From Azospirillum sp. TSO35-2 (GTDB lineage: Bacteria; Pseudomonadota; Alphaproteobacteria; Azospirillales; Azospirillaceae): a DNA stretch of 64,000 nucleotides. The DNA is taken from contig NZ_LGRA01000018.1 of assembly GCF_003116095.1 (NCBI RefSeq), positions 377,430-441,429 of the forward strand, read 5' to 3'. Each line of letters opens with the position of its first letter. The stretch's first letter is position 1. The notes below the pieces were generated by a model. The model did no database searches. It was not told the DNA's origin and saw only the letters and a program-made list of their open reading frames with translations. The position numbers were made by a program, and so were the translations under genes. This document shows, piece after piece, positions 1-8,914 of this stretch.

Positions 1-1077
1 TCCAGCCACGTGGCGAATCCCGATATCCGGCCGGATGGCGTGTCCGCCTTCGGCTCCGACATTTGGCCGAACATCTGGATCGTCAAGCGCCAGGGGCGGA
101 TCGTCGGGCACCAGGCTGGCATTGCTGTTCAACTGAAGGCAGGGGCAGCCCTGTGCGGGGCATCCTGGGCGGTCGATCTCATGGTCGCCCCGGAATGGCG
201 GCTGCGCGGCATCGCGCCGGCCCTGATGGAGACGCATGCTGCGGCCCAGCCTGTGGCGCTGGCGCTCGGCATGAACGAGACCGCACACAAGGCGTACGCG
301 CGCTGTGGCTGGCGGGAGGTGGGCAGCGTTCCGACCTATGCCATGCCGCTGTCCGTCGCCCCCCTGCTTGCCGCCTTTCCCAACATGAATCCGGTCCGTC
401 GCGCCGCCCTGCGGGCGTCCCAGCCCCTGGTTTCCTGGTTCAGCCGGATGCCGGTCCTGCCGGCCCTGCTTGGCCGGACCTCGTTCGCGGCGGTCGATGC
501 CTTCGACGCGAGGCTTGGCGACGTGTGGTCCGCTGTCTCGCCGCATTACACGGTTCTGGCCCGCCGGGACGAGGCGAGCGTGCGTTGGCGCTTCGATGCG
601 GCGCCGGACTCGCGGCGGTATCGCCGCTTCTATCTCGTGCGCGGTGGACGGGCCATCGGCTACGCCGTGCTGTGCATGGACGTTTGGAGGGGCGTTCCCA
701 TAGCGCTGCTGGCCGACTATCTGGCCAAGCCGGGCGACGTTCCGGCACTGTTCGCTCATTGCTTGCGCGTCGCCCGGAAGGAGAAAGCCGGAGCCCTGGT
801 CTGCAAAACCCAGAACCCCAAGGCGGACCTGCGTCTGCGCTGCATGGGGTTCCAGGTGCTGCCAGGGAGAATCATCGCGAAAACGCGGCTGATGGTGAAG
901 GTCGCGGACGACAATCCCGACCTCGCGGCGACGGTTTCCAACTGGGGAAACTGGTTCGTCACCATGGGCGACAGCGACATCGGCCTCGACCGTATCGGCA
1001 TCGGTGCCAGACCCGGCAACGGACAGGGAGCGACCACCGCCATGGTCGGGCAAGGCATAACGCCCGGCCGCGCCTGA
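1..1077 (+). CDS. GNAT-family N-acetyltransferase-like protein (5' partial)
   Basis: The frame is open to the first base of the window, and the N-terminal strands expected of a GNAT fold are missing, so the gene probably starts upstream; an internal GTG lies at 10. The stretch around residues 58-75 after that GTG (VAPEWRLRGIAPALM) resembles the acetyl-CoA-binding R/Q-x-x-G-x-A/G loop of GNAT enzymes, and YARCGWREVG resembles the usual final strand. About 230 further residues follow and could be a second GNAT-like half. It precedes a membrane glycosyltransferase and lies beside the exopolysaccharide operon, so acylation of a sugar or sugar precursor is a reasonable but unproven role. Confidence 0.6.
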   Translation, partial: SSHVANPDIRPDGVSAFGSDIWPNIWIVKRQGRIVGHQAGIAVQLKAGAALCGASWAVDLMVAPEWRLRGIAPALMETHAAAQPVALALGMNETAHKAYARCGWREVGSVPTYAMPLSVAPLLAAFPNMNPVRRAALRASQPLVSWFSRMPVLPALLGRTSFAAVDAFDARLGDVWSAVSPHYTVLARRDEASVRWRFDAAPDSRRYRRFYLVRGGRAIGYAVLCMDVWRGVPIALLADYLAKPGDVPALFAHCLRVARKEKAGALVCKTQNPKADLRLRCMGFQVLPGRIIAKTRLMVKVADDNPDLAATVSNWGNWFVTMGDSDIGLDRIGIGARPGNGQGATTAMVGQGITPGRA

Positions 1078-1198
1078 AGCCGGGCGGTGGATGACGGCAG
1101 GCTTGGCCTCGCCACGATCTTGATCGAGGAGAGGGATGGCAATGCGATGGAGGGCACATCGGCCGTTCCGGCGCCCCTCCCTTGAGACGGAGGGGGCG

Positions 1199-2695
1199 GT
1201 GACTTCGAAACGCGCACCGACGACGATGCGGGTGGATCATGTGGCGCCCGCGCTGTTCGTCCTCGTTGTTGTCGCTTTCTACGCCGCGACCCTCCGGCCG
1301 CAGGAAACCTGGATCGCTGGAGACTTCGCGCTCTACATCATGCACGCCAAAAACATCGCGCTCGGTCTTCCGTACAACGACACGATGTATCTGCACAATC
1401 CCGAGAACGCCATCATATCGCCAGCCGCTTATCCGCCCGGCTTCCCCTTGCTGCTGTCGGTGGCCTGGCTGCTGTCGGAGCGATCGTCCCCCGACCAGGC
1501 CCTGCTCCTGTTCAAGCTGATGAACCTGTTCTTTCTGGCCGGAACGGTCCTTCTGGTCTACGCCATCGCGCTGCCGCGGCTGGGATTCCGCTGGGCGTTT
1601 CTGCTCACCGTTCTGTTCGGGGTGTCGCCGGTCGTCTTCCGCAGCCGGGATCTGATCCTTTCCGACATCGCCTTCATGTTCTGGTGTTATGCGGCCCTGC
1701 TCCTGTGCGATCTGGTGCGACGGCGCAAGGGGGCCCGCCTGCCGGTCGTCGGGCTGGCGTTGGCCGTCGCGATGGCCTGTTCCACGCGGGTGGCCGGCGT
1801 GGCGCTGGCCGGTGCCCTGCTTGCGACGTTCCTGGTCCGGCGCCGCCCCGACTGGCCGTCGGCGCTGGCCGTCGGCGCCGCCACGCTGGGCGCCTTCGCC
1901 GCCAACCGGATCGCTCATACCGACGCCGGCACCTACCTGGGCTATTTCGAACGGCTGCGAAGCACGGAGGCCACCGGGTGGCTGATCGACGTCGGTCTGG
2001 CCTATGGCCGCGGGATCGTGGAAATCTTCGGCATCGGCTTTGATCGTGTGACCAACGCCGGGGTGGCGCTGCTGCTGGTCCTGATCGCGTTCGGCGGTTT
2101 CCTGATCCGCGTGCGGCGGGGGGCCGGGGCGGCCGAGTTCTTCGCCGTCCTCTACACCGCGATGATCCTGCTGTTCCCGGTTCGGCTGGAACCGGTCCGC
2201 TACGCCTTGCCGGTCGTCCCCCTGATGATGTTTTACATCATGACCGTCTTCGCCGCCCTGGCCGAGCGTTCCGGTCGCGGCACTCTGGTGTTTGGCGCGG
2301 TCATCGCCGGCTTCCTGGTGCTTTATGTGCCGTTCTACCTCACCCACGATGAGTTATCGGCGCCGGACCTTGCCGTCACCGATGCCGACAGCCAAGCGCT
2401 GTTCCGCAAGATCGCCGAAGATGTTCCGGCCGACGGCCTCATCCTGGCGCGCAACCCGCGGGTCGTCGGGCTGTTTGCGCAACGACACGCTTCGATCTGG
2501 CCGGAACTGCCGTCCGACGCGCGTTTCTGGTCCTACGCCGACGCGACGAAGGCGCAGTATCTGTTGCAGGAGCTGCGGGTTCCCGAACCGGAAACCTACA
2601 ACATGGCCGGCATCATCCAGCGCAACCCGGATCGCCTGGACCTGCTGTTCCGGAACGGCAGCTTCGCCTTCTACCGGATCAGACCGGCCCCTTGA
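1199..2695 (+). CDS. Polytopic membrane glycosyltransferase-like protein (GT39/ArnT-like)
   Basis: The product has about 498 residues and 10-12 hydrophobic segments. An early periplasmic loop holds acidic residues (GDFALYIMHAKNIA) and is followed by YPPGFPLLLS, as in GT-C enzymes of the PMT/ArnT type that use polyprenyl-phosphate sugars. I chose the GTG at 1199 because a strong GGAGGGGG ribosome-binding site precedes it and the upstream in-frame extension is arginine-rich and unlike a real N-terminus. An imperfect hairpin (1172-1198) covers that ribosome-binding site. The gene ends convergently with the deacetylase gene, with 25 bp of overlap. The donor and acceptor are unknown. Confidence 0.7.
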   Translation: MTSKRAPTTMRVDHVAPALFVLVVVAFYAATLRPQETWIAGDFALYIMHAKNIALGLPYNDTMYLHNPENAIISPAAYPPGFPLLLSVAWLLSERSSPDQALLLFKLMNLFFLAGTVLLVYAIALPRLGFRWAFLLTVLFGVSPVVFRSRDLILSDIAFMFWCYAALLLCDLVRRRKGARLPVVGLALAVAMACSTRVAGVALAGALLATFLVRRRPDWPSALAVGAATLGAFAANRIAHTDAGTYLGYFERLRSTEATGWLIDVGLAYGRGIVEIFGIGFDRVTNAGVALLLVLIAFGGFLIRVRRGAGAAEFFAVLYTAMILLFPVRLEPVRYALPVVPLMMFYIMTVFAALAERSGRGTLVFGAVIAGFLVLYVPFYLTHDELSAPDLAVTDADSQALFRKIAEDVPADGLILARNPRVVGLFAQRHASIWPELPSDARFWSYADATKAQYLLQELRVPEPETYNMAGIIQRNPDRLDLLFRNGSFAFYRIRPAP

Positions 2696-3624
2696 CCGGC
2701 TGCGGGACGGCCGGCCCGGTGGCGCCGAGCGTGCCGCCACGCCTGTGCGATCTCCGCCGGCAGATCCGCCGGCGCGCTGATCTTCGCGGCAAGCCAAGCG
2801 ACGGACGCCTGATCGGGAATGAGAAAGCCCTTTAACCGAAGGAGCGGCGTGTCGGGCCGGTTCCAGCCGGACCGCACGGTGCGCGCCGTGGCATAGCCAG
2901 TCTCCGCCACCCAGCCGGCCTCGCGTTCGTCGCAATCCCCATTGGGATACGCGAAATGCAGACAGGGCCGGCCGAGCCGATCCTCCAGGTCGTGCCGGCA
3001 CCCCGCCACCTCGTCAAGGCCGGTGGCATCGTCGCATCGGGTCAGGATGGGGTGGGTCCGCGTGTGGCCGCCGAAATCCGCCACGGCACCCAGCGCCCGG
3101 ACGTCCTCCCAACTCAGGGCCTGGCGGGTTGGCGCCTCGCACTCAGAAGCGCTGCCGGCGGCCGACAGGCGCGCCCGCCTCTCGCGGTCGGGCAGTGTCT
3201 TCAACGCGTCGATGCCGATCGTCCGTGCCGCCCGTGTCTGCCACCAAAAAGCCCGGCGGGTGCCGACGATCTCGCTGCACAGAAAGATGAGCGGTCTCAC
3301 GCCGAACTCCCGCAGCACCGGCGCGAGCGCCACGTTGCCGGCATGGCCATCGTCGATGGTCAGGACGAGCGGGCAGGGTGGCAGATCGTCCCACCGGTCC
3401 TGCCGCCACGCCTGATAGGCGTGCTCCATGCCGATGATGCTGTAGCGGCGGGTCAGAAAGGCCAGATGGCGCCGCAGCGTTTGCGGGTCGGGGTCATGGT
3501 AGATCAGGATGGTCAGTCCCCGCCGCGCGCAGGTCCGCCGTATCAGGGCGGTCCACCCCGACGCGACCAGGGCGGCCCCAATCAGATCCCGTGCCACGAT
3601 CCGTGCCCTGCCGACGATGCTCAT
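2671..3624 (-). CDS. Polysaccharide deacetylase (NodB homology domain)
   Basis: The 317-residue product carries the NodB-type metal site: TIDDGHAGN at 89-97 supplies the catalytic and metal-binding aspartates, and GGHTRTHP at 185-192 supplies the histidine pair. FAYPNGD at 224-230 matches motif 3. ILIYHDPDP near residue 40 opens the domain, a typical start for this family. It should remove N-acetyl (or O-acetyl) groups from the cell-surface polymer or its lipid-linked unit. It is the last gene of the minus-strand exopolysaccharide operon, 6 bp after the Tat-exported protein. No clear signal peptide is visible; a short hydrophobic stretch at 14-24 could anchor it. Confidence 0.85.
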   Translation of the reverse strand: MSIVGRARIVARDLIGAALVASGWTALIRRTCARRGLTILIYHDPDPQTLRRHLAFLTRRYSIIGMEHAYQAWRQDRWDDLPPCPLVLTIDDGHAGNVALAPVLREFGVRPLIFLCSEIVGTRRAFWWQTRAARTIGIDALKTLPDRERRARLSAAGSASECEAPTRQALSWEDVRALGAVADFGGHTRTHPILTRCDDATGLDEVAGCRHDLEDRLGRPCLHFAYPNGDCDEREAGWVAETGYATARTVRSGWNRPDTPLLRLKGFLIPDQASVAWLAAKISAPADLPAEIAQAWRHARRHRAGRPAAGQGAGLIR

Positions 3625-3630
3625 GGTCGT

Positions 3631-4698
3631 TCACTCATTGGCTGAAAGCCGCCCGGCCGGTGGCGAGAGGGCGACGATGTTGTCGGGTGTCAGCAGCCCG
3701 TCGAGAAGGTCGCGCGGATACTCCCGCCCCCCGGCGAGCATCGGAACGTCCAGCCCGACCAGATCCCAGCGCGCCCGCGACGAGACGAGCGCCTCGAACT
3801 CGAAGCTGGCCGCGCCGCCGGTGTCGGTGATGAACCAGCCGTAATCGCGCAGCGCCCGCGCGATCGTCCGGGCGGCCGGGGCCAGCGCGCCCCGCGGCTT
3901 CGTCGGCAGCCGGCCGATCCACGCGTCGATCTCCGCGTCGGTCGCGGCCAGGGCAAAGCGGGTTCCCTCGGGGATGCCGGTCCACGGCCCGGGATGCTCC
4001 AGCTTCGCCGCCGGCGGCACGAAGACCCGGCCGTCGGTGTTGTTGATCGACATCGCCAGCGCGTGCGGGATCGTTCCGGCGCCGACCTCGTGGGCGCGCA
4101 CCAGCATCGCGGCATACTGGATTCCGGCACCGCGGGACGGTGGGTTGACGCCTTCGTAGGTGTCGTAACGGCCAGGGACCAGAGACCCGTTGGTGGCGCT
4201 CAGCCGCCCGCCCTCGAACACCGCCTGGAAGAGGTTCCATTCCCGTCCGCTGGCGCGGTCGAGGATGATGACCTTGCGGTCGGTGCCCGGCGGCGTTCGC
4301 CAGCCAGGATTCCATGGCACCGGCGTGCCGTGCAGGGGGCTGGGCCACGCAACGGCGATGCGGTAGAGGCTGGTCGCGTCCTCCGCATAATGGACGGCGA
4401 AGGACTCGTCGAGGTTCAGGTTGATGTTGCCCGGACGGTCGCTCCCCCGCTCCCACAGCATGGTCACCAGGCTGCGGCTGTCGGGGTGCCGGGGCAGTTC
4501 GTGCACCGGCCGGTTCCATGGGGCGCCGTCGCCGTTGATCCGCCGATCGAACGGGATCGGGGCGGCGGCCCGCAGCGGCGACGCGGTGACGGCCAGGGCG
4601 GCGCCGATGGAGCCCGCTGTGGCGAGAAGCGCCCGGCGCGAGAGGCCGGTCGGCCGGAAAGCCGGCGCCGCGCCGGCTGGATCGCCTGAGTTCGGCAT
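3631..4698 (-). CDS. Tat-exported protein of unknown family (paralogue of 17771-19099)
   Basis: The 355-residue product begins with a twin-arginine signal: LSRRALLATA near residue 19, then a hydrophobic run ending SPLRAAA. The mature part matches the C-terminal 280 residues of the protein at 17771-19099. Shared blocks include SDRPGN-NLNL, PWNP-W, GREW, NGSLVPG-Y-TYEG, PSRGAGI, NTDG, KLEHP, GIPEGTRFAL and ALRDYGWFITDT followed by GGAASFEFE. I do not recognise the family. The many conserved Trp, Tyr, Asp and Glu residues and the position inside an exopolysaccharide operon suggest a periplasmic enzyme or binding protein acting on the polymer; this is inference. A GGGAGGGG ribosome-binding site lies 9 bp upstream. 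Confidence 0.7.
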   Translation of the reverse strand: MPNSGDPAGAAPAFRPTGLSRRALLATAGSIGAALAVTASPLRAAAPIPFDRRINGDGAPWNRPVHELPRHPDSRSLVTMLWERGSDRPGNINLNLDESFAVHYAEDATSLYRIAVAWPSPLHGTPVPWNPGWRTPPGTDRKVIILDRASGREWNLFQAVFEGGRLSATNGSLVPGRYDTYEGVNPPSRGAGIQYAAMLVRAHEVGAGTIPHALAMSINNTDGRVFVPPAAKLEHPGPWTGIPEGTRFALAATDAEIDAWIGRLPTKPRGALAPAARTIARALRDYGWFITDTGGAASFEFEALVSSRARWDLVGLDVPMLAGGREYPRDLLDGLLTPDNIVALSPPAGRLSANE

Positions 4699-4713
4699 GG
4701 CACCGCCCCTCCC

Positions 4714-6213
4714 TCAGGTCGTGCGCTGTTCGGGCTGGGGAGCGGTGGAAACGGCTTCGTCGGAGACGTGGCGCAGCCGGTGGTAGAGCGCGTACAGCTC
4801 CTGCCGCTCCATCCCGAAATACGCGGCGACGTAGACGGCGGCTCCCAGGATGATGCTGGACACCAGGACCGGAAGCGGCGCTCCGAACGGCGTCCCGGCG
4901 GGCGCCAGGGTGCGCCAGATCTCCACCGCCAGGACCATCGCGGCGGACGCCAGCAGAGGGCTCGCCATTGCTCCGACGAACTGCCAGGGCGGAACGCCGA
5001 TCACCCGGCTCGCCACCGCAAGCCGGAGGACGGCGTTGATCGCGTAACCGATGCAGACGGCGGCCGCCGTCCAGGCCAACGATCGGCTGGCGGCGGCGAA
5101 ACCCCAGACCAGGACCAGCGTGTAGGTGCTTTCGATGGCGATCAGCTTGGTCAGCAGATCGGGGCGGCCGACCGCCTTGTAGACGTCACCCGACACCCAG
5201 GGAATCGAGATCAGCAGGCCCGCCACCGACAGGAGCTGCAGCACCGGCACGGTATCCCGCCAGGCGGGGCCGAACAGCACCTCCACCAGCTCCGGCGCGG
5301 TGGCCGCGACGCCCAGGCTGATGGGAGCGGTGAAGGTCACGGTCGCCTTCAGGGCAAACAGCAGGCTCTGGCGCAGGCGCGGCCGGTCCTGCTGAATGCT
5401 GGCGAACATCGGAAACAGCACGCCGGTCAGCACGCTGCTGATCTGCGTGATCAGCAATTCGGCCATCCGCGAGGCCAGGTAGTAGAAGGCCAGCGCCTCC
5501 TGCCCGATCAACGACATCACGGCGAACTGGTCGGCGCGTCCCAGAAGCGGGCCGGCGACGGCGACCAGGGCGGTATGGAGCCCATAGCGGATCAGATGGC
5601 CGGCGGACGACGGGTTGAACAGCAGGCGCGGGCGCCAGACGGATTGCCGCCACCGCAGCACCGCGCGCACCGATGCGCCGACCAACTGCCCGATGACGAC
5701 GCTCCACAAATTCAGCCCTGCGAACAGGCAGGCGAGCGTGATCACCGCCTTGACCAGCGAGGCGGCCAGGTTGACGGAGTAGAGGCGCTCGAACTGCAGG
5801 GTTTTCTGAAGGACGGCGTCATGCGTGTTGCCGAGCGCGTTGATGACGAACACCGCGCACAGCCCCTGGAGCAGCGGCACGATGCGCGGATCGTCGATCA
5901 TGGCGCCGGCAATGGGGGCTGCGGCGAAGACGATCACCGCCTGCAGCAGGCCGATGGCGGAAATCAGCAGGAAGGCGGTGCTGGCGTGCCCGCCGTCGGG
6001 ATCCTCGACATAGACCAAGGCGTCCTTGATGCCTAGGTCGCGCAGGCTGTCGGCGACCATCAGGAACAGCATCAGCAGTGCGATCAGGCTGTAGTCGGCT
6101 GGCGGCATACTGCGCGCCAGCACCACCGTGGTGGCAAGCACCAGGAGCTTTTCCAACGCGAAGGACCCGTACGCGTAGGTGACGCCCCGCAGTGCCCTGT
6201 GGGCCTTGCTCAT
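4714..6213 (-). CDS. Lipid-linked oligosaccharide flippase, Wzx/MOP type
   Basis: This is a 499-residue protein with 12-14 predicted membrane segments and an N-terminus (RGVTYAYGSFALEKLLVLAT) typical of Polysacc_synt_3/WzxC proteins of the MOP superfamily. It should flip undecaprenyl-diphosphate-linked repeat units across the inner membrane. The ATG at 6213 has a GGGAG ribosome-binding site 8 bp upstream; an in-frame TTG 15 bp earlier is less likely. It lies between the glycosyltransferase genes and the Tat-exported protein in the exopolysaccharide operon. With the polymerase at 13422 and co-polymerase at 12101 it completes a Wzx/Wzy-type assembly set. Confidence 0.88.
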   Translation of the reverse strand: MSKAHRALRGVTYAYGSFALEKLLVLATTVVLARSMPPADYSLIALLMLFLMVADSLRDLGIKDALVYVEDPDGGHASTAFLLISAIGLLQAVIVFAAAPIAGAMIDDPRIVPLLQGLCAVFVINALGNTHDAVLQKTLQFERLYSVNLAASLVKAVITLACLFAGLNLWSVVIGQLVGASVRAVLRWRQSVWRPRLLFNPSSAGHLIRYGLHTALVAVAGPLLGRADQFAVMSLIGQEALAFYYLASRMAELLITQISSVLTGVLFPMFASIQQDRPRLRQSLLFALKATVTFTAPISLGVAATAPELVEVLFGPAWRDTVPVLQLLSVAGLLISIPWVSGDVYKAVGRPDLLTKLIAIESTYTLVLVWGFAAASRSLAWTAAAVCIGYAINAVLRLAVASRVIGVPPWQFVGAMASPLLASAAMVLAVEIWRTLAPAGTPFGAPLPVLVSSIILGAAVYVAAYFGMERQELYALYHRLRHVSDEAVSTAPQPEQRTT

Positions 6214-6252
6214 CGCCGGCACTCCCAAAGGTCGTTCGGTCCGGATCAGGGA

Positions 6253-7455
6253 TCACCGCCGACGCCAACCCGGGCGGTCGGCGACCCGCGCTGACGGATG
6301 CGGCGCATACCGAATCCGGCCATGCCGGGGCGCCAGGCGCAGGTACAGCTCCAGCAGCTTTTCCAGGGCTCCTTCCATATCGTTGCGCCGGGCGACGCGG
6401 GCGCTTGCCGCGCGCCGCATGCGGGCGCGCAGGGCGTCGTCCGCGAACAGCCGCAACAGGCCGTCGCGCAACTGGTCGGGGTTGCCCGGTTCGATCAGCA
6501 ATCCGTCCACGCCATCGTCGATGATATCCCGCGCGCCGCCGACGTCCGTGGCCAGCACGGCGGCACCGGTGGATTGCGCCTCCAGCAGGGCAACGGACAG
6601 CCCCTCGGCGATGGAGGGCAGAACGAACACGTCGCTGGCCCGCAGATAGGGCAGGACGTCGTCGGTCCGGCCGCGGAACTCAACGCCCGGGCTTTCGATG
6701 CGGCGCAGCTCCGCCTCCATCTCACCGTCGCCGACGATCAGCAGCGTGGCGGTGGGGTGCGACCGCCGCACGTCGGGCCAGACCGACAGCAGAAGGTCCA
6801 GGCGCTTTTCCACCGCCAGACGCCCGGCGAACAACGCGACCGGCCCCCCTTGCACACCGATCGCCGTCCGGGCTTCAGCCCGTTGCTGAGGCGTCGCCAA
6901 CGAGAAGCGTCGGGTGTCTATGCCGTTGGGGATCGACACCCGACGATCTTCCGGAACGCCGTGCGCGGCCAGCTCGGCGTTGATATCGCGGCTGATGGCG
7001 ATGAAAGCGTCGACATTCCGCCGAAGCAACGCGATGCGGGTGTCGCCGAAGGGCTTGTCATGGAGGCGCCCGATGTCGCCGATGGAGCCGCTGCGGTGGG
7101 CGGTGACGACGACGGGCGTGCCGTACAGCAAGCGGGCCAGCATCGCCGTTGTGCCGCAGGACAGCAGATCATGGGCGTGGATGATGTCCGGCCGGATCCG
7201 TCCCAGCGCCGCCGCCGCGTGCGCCGTGAAGGACACCGCGGCCAACCCCTTCGTGCCACGGGCCGGAACCCGATGGACGGTGAGCCCGCCCATACGCTCC
7301 AGTGCCGGACAGCCGTCGCGCCAGCGCGTGACGACATGCACGTCCACGCCCCGGTCCGCCAGCAATGCGCCCAGCATGGCAACCTGGCGTTCGGCTCCGC
7401 CGATACCCGGCAGGAACTGGTTGATCAGCATCGCGACGCGTGGAAGTGCGGTCAT
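6253..7455 (-). CDS. Glycosyltransferase family 4
   Basis: A 400-residue GT-B enzyme. The N-terminal domain starts RVAMLINQFLPGIGGAERQV, the usual GT4 acceptor-side loop. The C-terminal nucleotide-sugar domain has GRLAVEKRLDLLL, LLIVGDGEMEAELR and the E-x7-E block SIAEGLSVALLEAQSTG. I start at the ATG at 7455 because the 48 residues encoded upstream in frame are low-complexity and rich in Thr, Pro and Arg. It should add one sugar to the lipid-linked repeat unit on the cytoplasmic side. A non-coding stretch of about 270 bp separates it from the next upstream glycosyltransferase gene. Confidence 0.88.
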   Translation of the reverse strand: MTALPRVAMLINQFLPGIGGAERQVAMLGALLADRGVDVHVVTRWRDGCPALERMGGLTVHRVPARGTKGLAAVSFTAHAAAALGRIRPDIIHAHDLLSCGTTAMLARLLYGTPVVVTAHRSGSIGDIGRLHDKPFGDTRIALLRRNVDAFIAISRDINAELAAHGVPEDRRVSIPNGIDTRRFSLATPQQRAEARTAIGVQGGPVALFAGRLAVEKRLDLLLSVWPDVRRSHPTATLLIVGDGEMEAELRRIESPGVEFRGRTDDVLPYLRASDVFVLPSIAEGLSVALLEAQSTGAAVLATDVGGARDIIDDGVDGLLIEPGNPDQLRDGLLRLFADDALRARMRRAASARVARRNDMEGALEKLLELYLRLAPRHGRIRYAPHPSARVADRPGWRRR

Positions 7456-7729
7456 CAGGAAAGTTTTCCCTTGAATGCGCGCCTGATGGACCGACATCGG
7501 GGATGTTCCGGGCAAGGGCCCGCAGAGGCCGGTCTCGGCTGTTTTCGGTGTCGGACGGATCGTCGTCCGTCGCATCGGCCGCGTCGACGATGTGGGCATG
7601 GCGGTTTATCACTTATAGGAGGAAAAGCCGGGAATGGCGTGCGCGCAGAGTGACTAGCCAGCATCATCAGTGGGGATAGTCCGGGCAGGAAGACATCGCC
7701 TCATCGGGGTGTCCGTCACCGGTCGGTTG

Positions 7730-8896
7730 CTACAATATCGATCGGATGGCCGACCAATGCCGACGGCCCGTCCCCGGCCACCGGCCATCCAGAACCTCGT
7801 CATACAGCCTGCACAGGCGGCTTGCCCAAACGTCCGGGCTGTAACGCTCGTCGACCAGCCGCTTGCCGGCACGGCCGAGGGGGGCCCAACGGTCCGGCGT
7901 GCCGGCGATGGAGGACAGCGCGCCGGCCAGGGCGGCGGGGTCCTGCGGCTCGACAAGCAGGCCGGTCCGATCGGACACCAGATTGGGCAGATCGCCGACA
8001 CGGGTTGCGACCACCGGCAGGCCGGCCGCCATGGCTTCCAGCACGGCGACCGGCATGCCCTCCCAATGCGACGGCATCACGAAGACGTCGCTCGCCGCCA
8101 GCAACTCCGGCACGTCGGTGCGCGCGCCCGGCAGGAACACGCGGCCGTCGAGGCCGTGGCCGGCCACCTGGGCGCGCAACGCCCCCATCAGCTCCCCGCC
8201 GCCGACGATGGCAAGCGCCGCACGCGGGTCGCTGCGGCCGAAGATCGCGAAGGCGTCGATCAGGTCGGCGAACCCCTTTTCCGCCGAAAGCCGCCCGACG
8301 GCGATGAACAAGGGACCGTCGTCGCGCTCCGATCCCAGGAGGCTGTGGCGGACAGCCGCCCGGCGCCCGGCGGACAGCGGCGGAGGAGGGATCACGGCGT
8401 TCTCGATCACCTCCATCCGGGCCCGGCCGACATAGCCCGCGCGCGCCACCGCGACATGCGGGCCGACGGCGATGATGCGGTCGCACAGCGTGCGCAGGAC
8501 CCAGCGTTGCAGCCGGTAATGCACGAGGTCGCGGAAGCGCTCCGCCGGATGCTCCTGCATGCTGTGCAGCGACGCGACGACCGGAAGGCCCATCAGCCTG
8601 CCGCACAGCGTGCCGGTGACGTGGGCGAACCCCAGATGCGTGTGGATCAGATCGGCGTTCGTCTCCTGCAGCAGCCGGCACACTTCCGCGATCCGTCCGA
8701 CGTCGCGCAGCTTCCCGGGCAGGACGGTAACCGGCACGCCGCAGGCGCGGATCGCGCCCGCCATGGTGTCGTCATGGTGCAGGCTGACCACCGCCATGCT
8801 GTGGGGGCGGCCCCGGAGGGCCTGGGCAAGGGTCACCAGCAGGCTCTGTGCGCCGCCGATGTTCAGCCGGTCGATGATGTGGACGATGTGGGCCAT
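7730..8896 (-). CDS. Glycosyltransferase family 4
   Basis: A 388-residue GT-B enzyme beginning MAHIVHIIDRLNIGGAQSLL, a typical GT4 start. The C-terminal domain has VGRLSAEKGFADLI, LAIVGGGELMGALR and HWEGMPVAVLEAMAAG, which holds the E-x7-E motif. GGGGGGAAA lies 5-6 bp before the ATG. The donor sugar cannot be told from sequence. It sits 18 bp after the GT2 gene and belongs to the exopolysaccharide operon; a gap of about 270 bp follows before the next gene. Confidence 0.88.
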   Translation of the reverse strand: MAHIVHIIDRLNIGGAQSLLVTLAQALRGRPHSMAVVSLHHDDTMAGAIRACGVPVTVLPGKLRDVGRIAEVCRLLQETNADLIHTHLGFAHVTGTLCGRLMGLPVVASLHSMQEHPAERFRDLVHYRLQRWVLRTLCDRIIAVGPHVAVARAGYVGRARMEVIENAVIPPPPLSAGRRAAVRHSLLGSERDDGPLFIAVGRLSAEKGFADLIDAFAIFGRSDPRAALAIVGGGELMGALRAQVAGHGLDGRVFLPGARTDVPELLAASDVFVMPSHWEGMPVAVLEAMAAGLPVVATRVGDLPNLVSDRTGLLVEPQDPAALAGALSSIAGTPDRWAPLGRAGKRLVDERYSPDVWASRLCRLYDEVLDGRWPGTGRRHWSAIRSIL

Positions 8897-8914
8897 CGGG
8901 TTTCCCCCCGCTGT

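Noticed and set aside
2671..2695. Convergent 25-bp gene overlap as a possible antisense regulator
   Set aside because: Short tail-to-tail overlaps are common in compact genomes; the 24-bp overlap at 40708-40731 is another. Nothing suggests a specific RNA.
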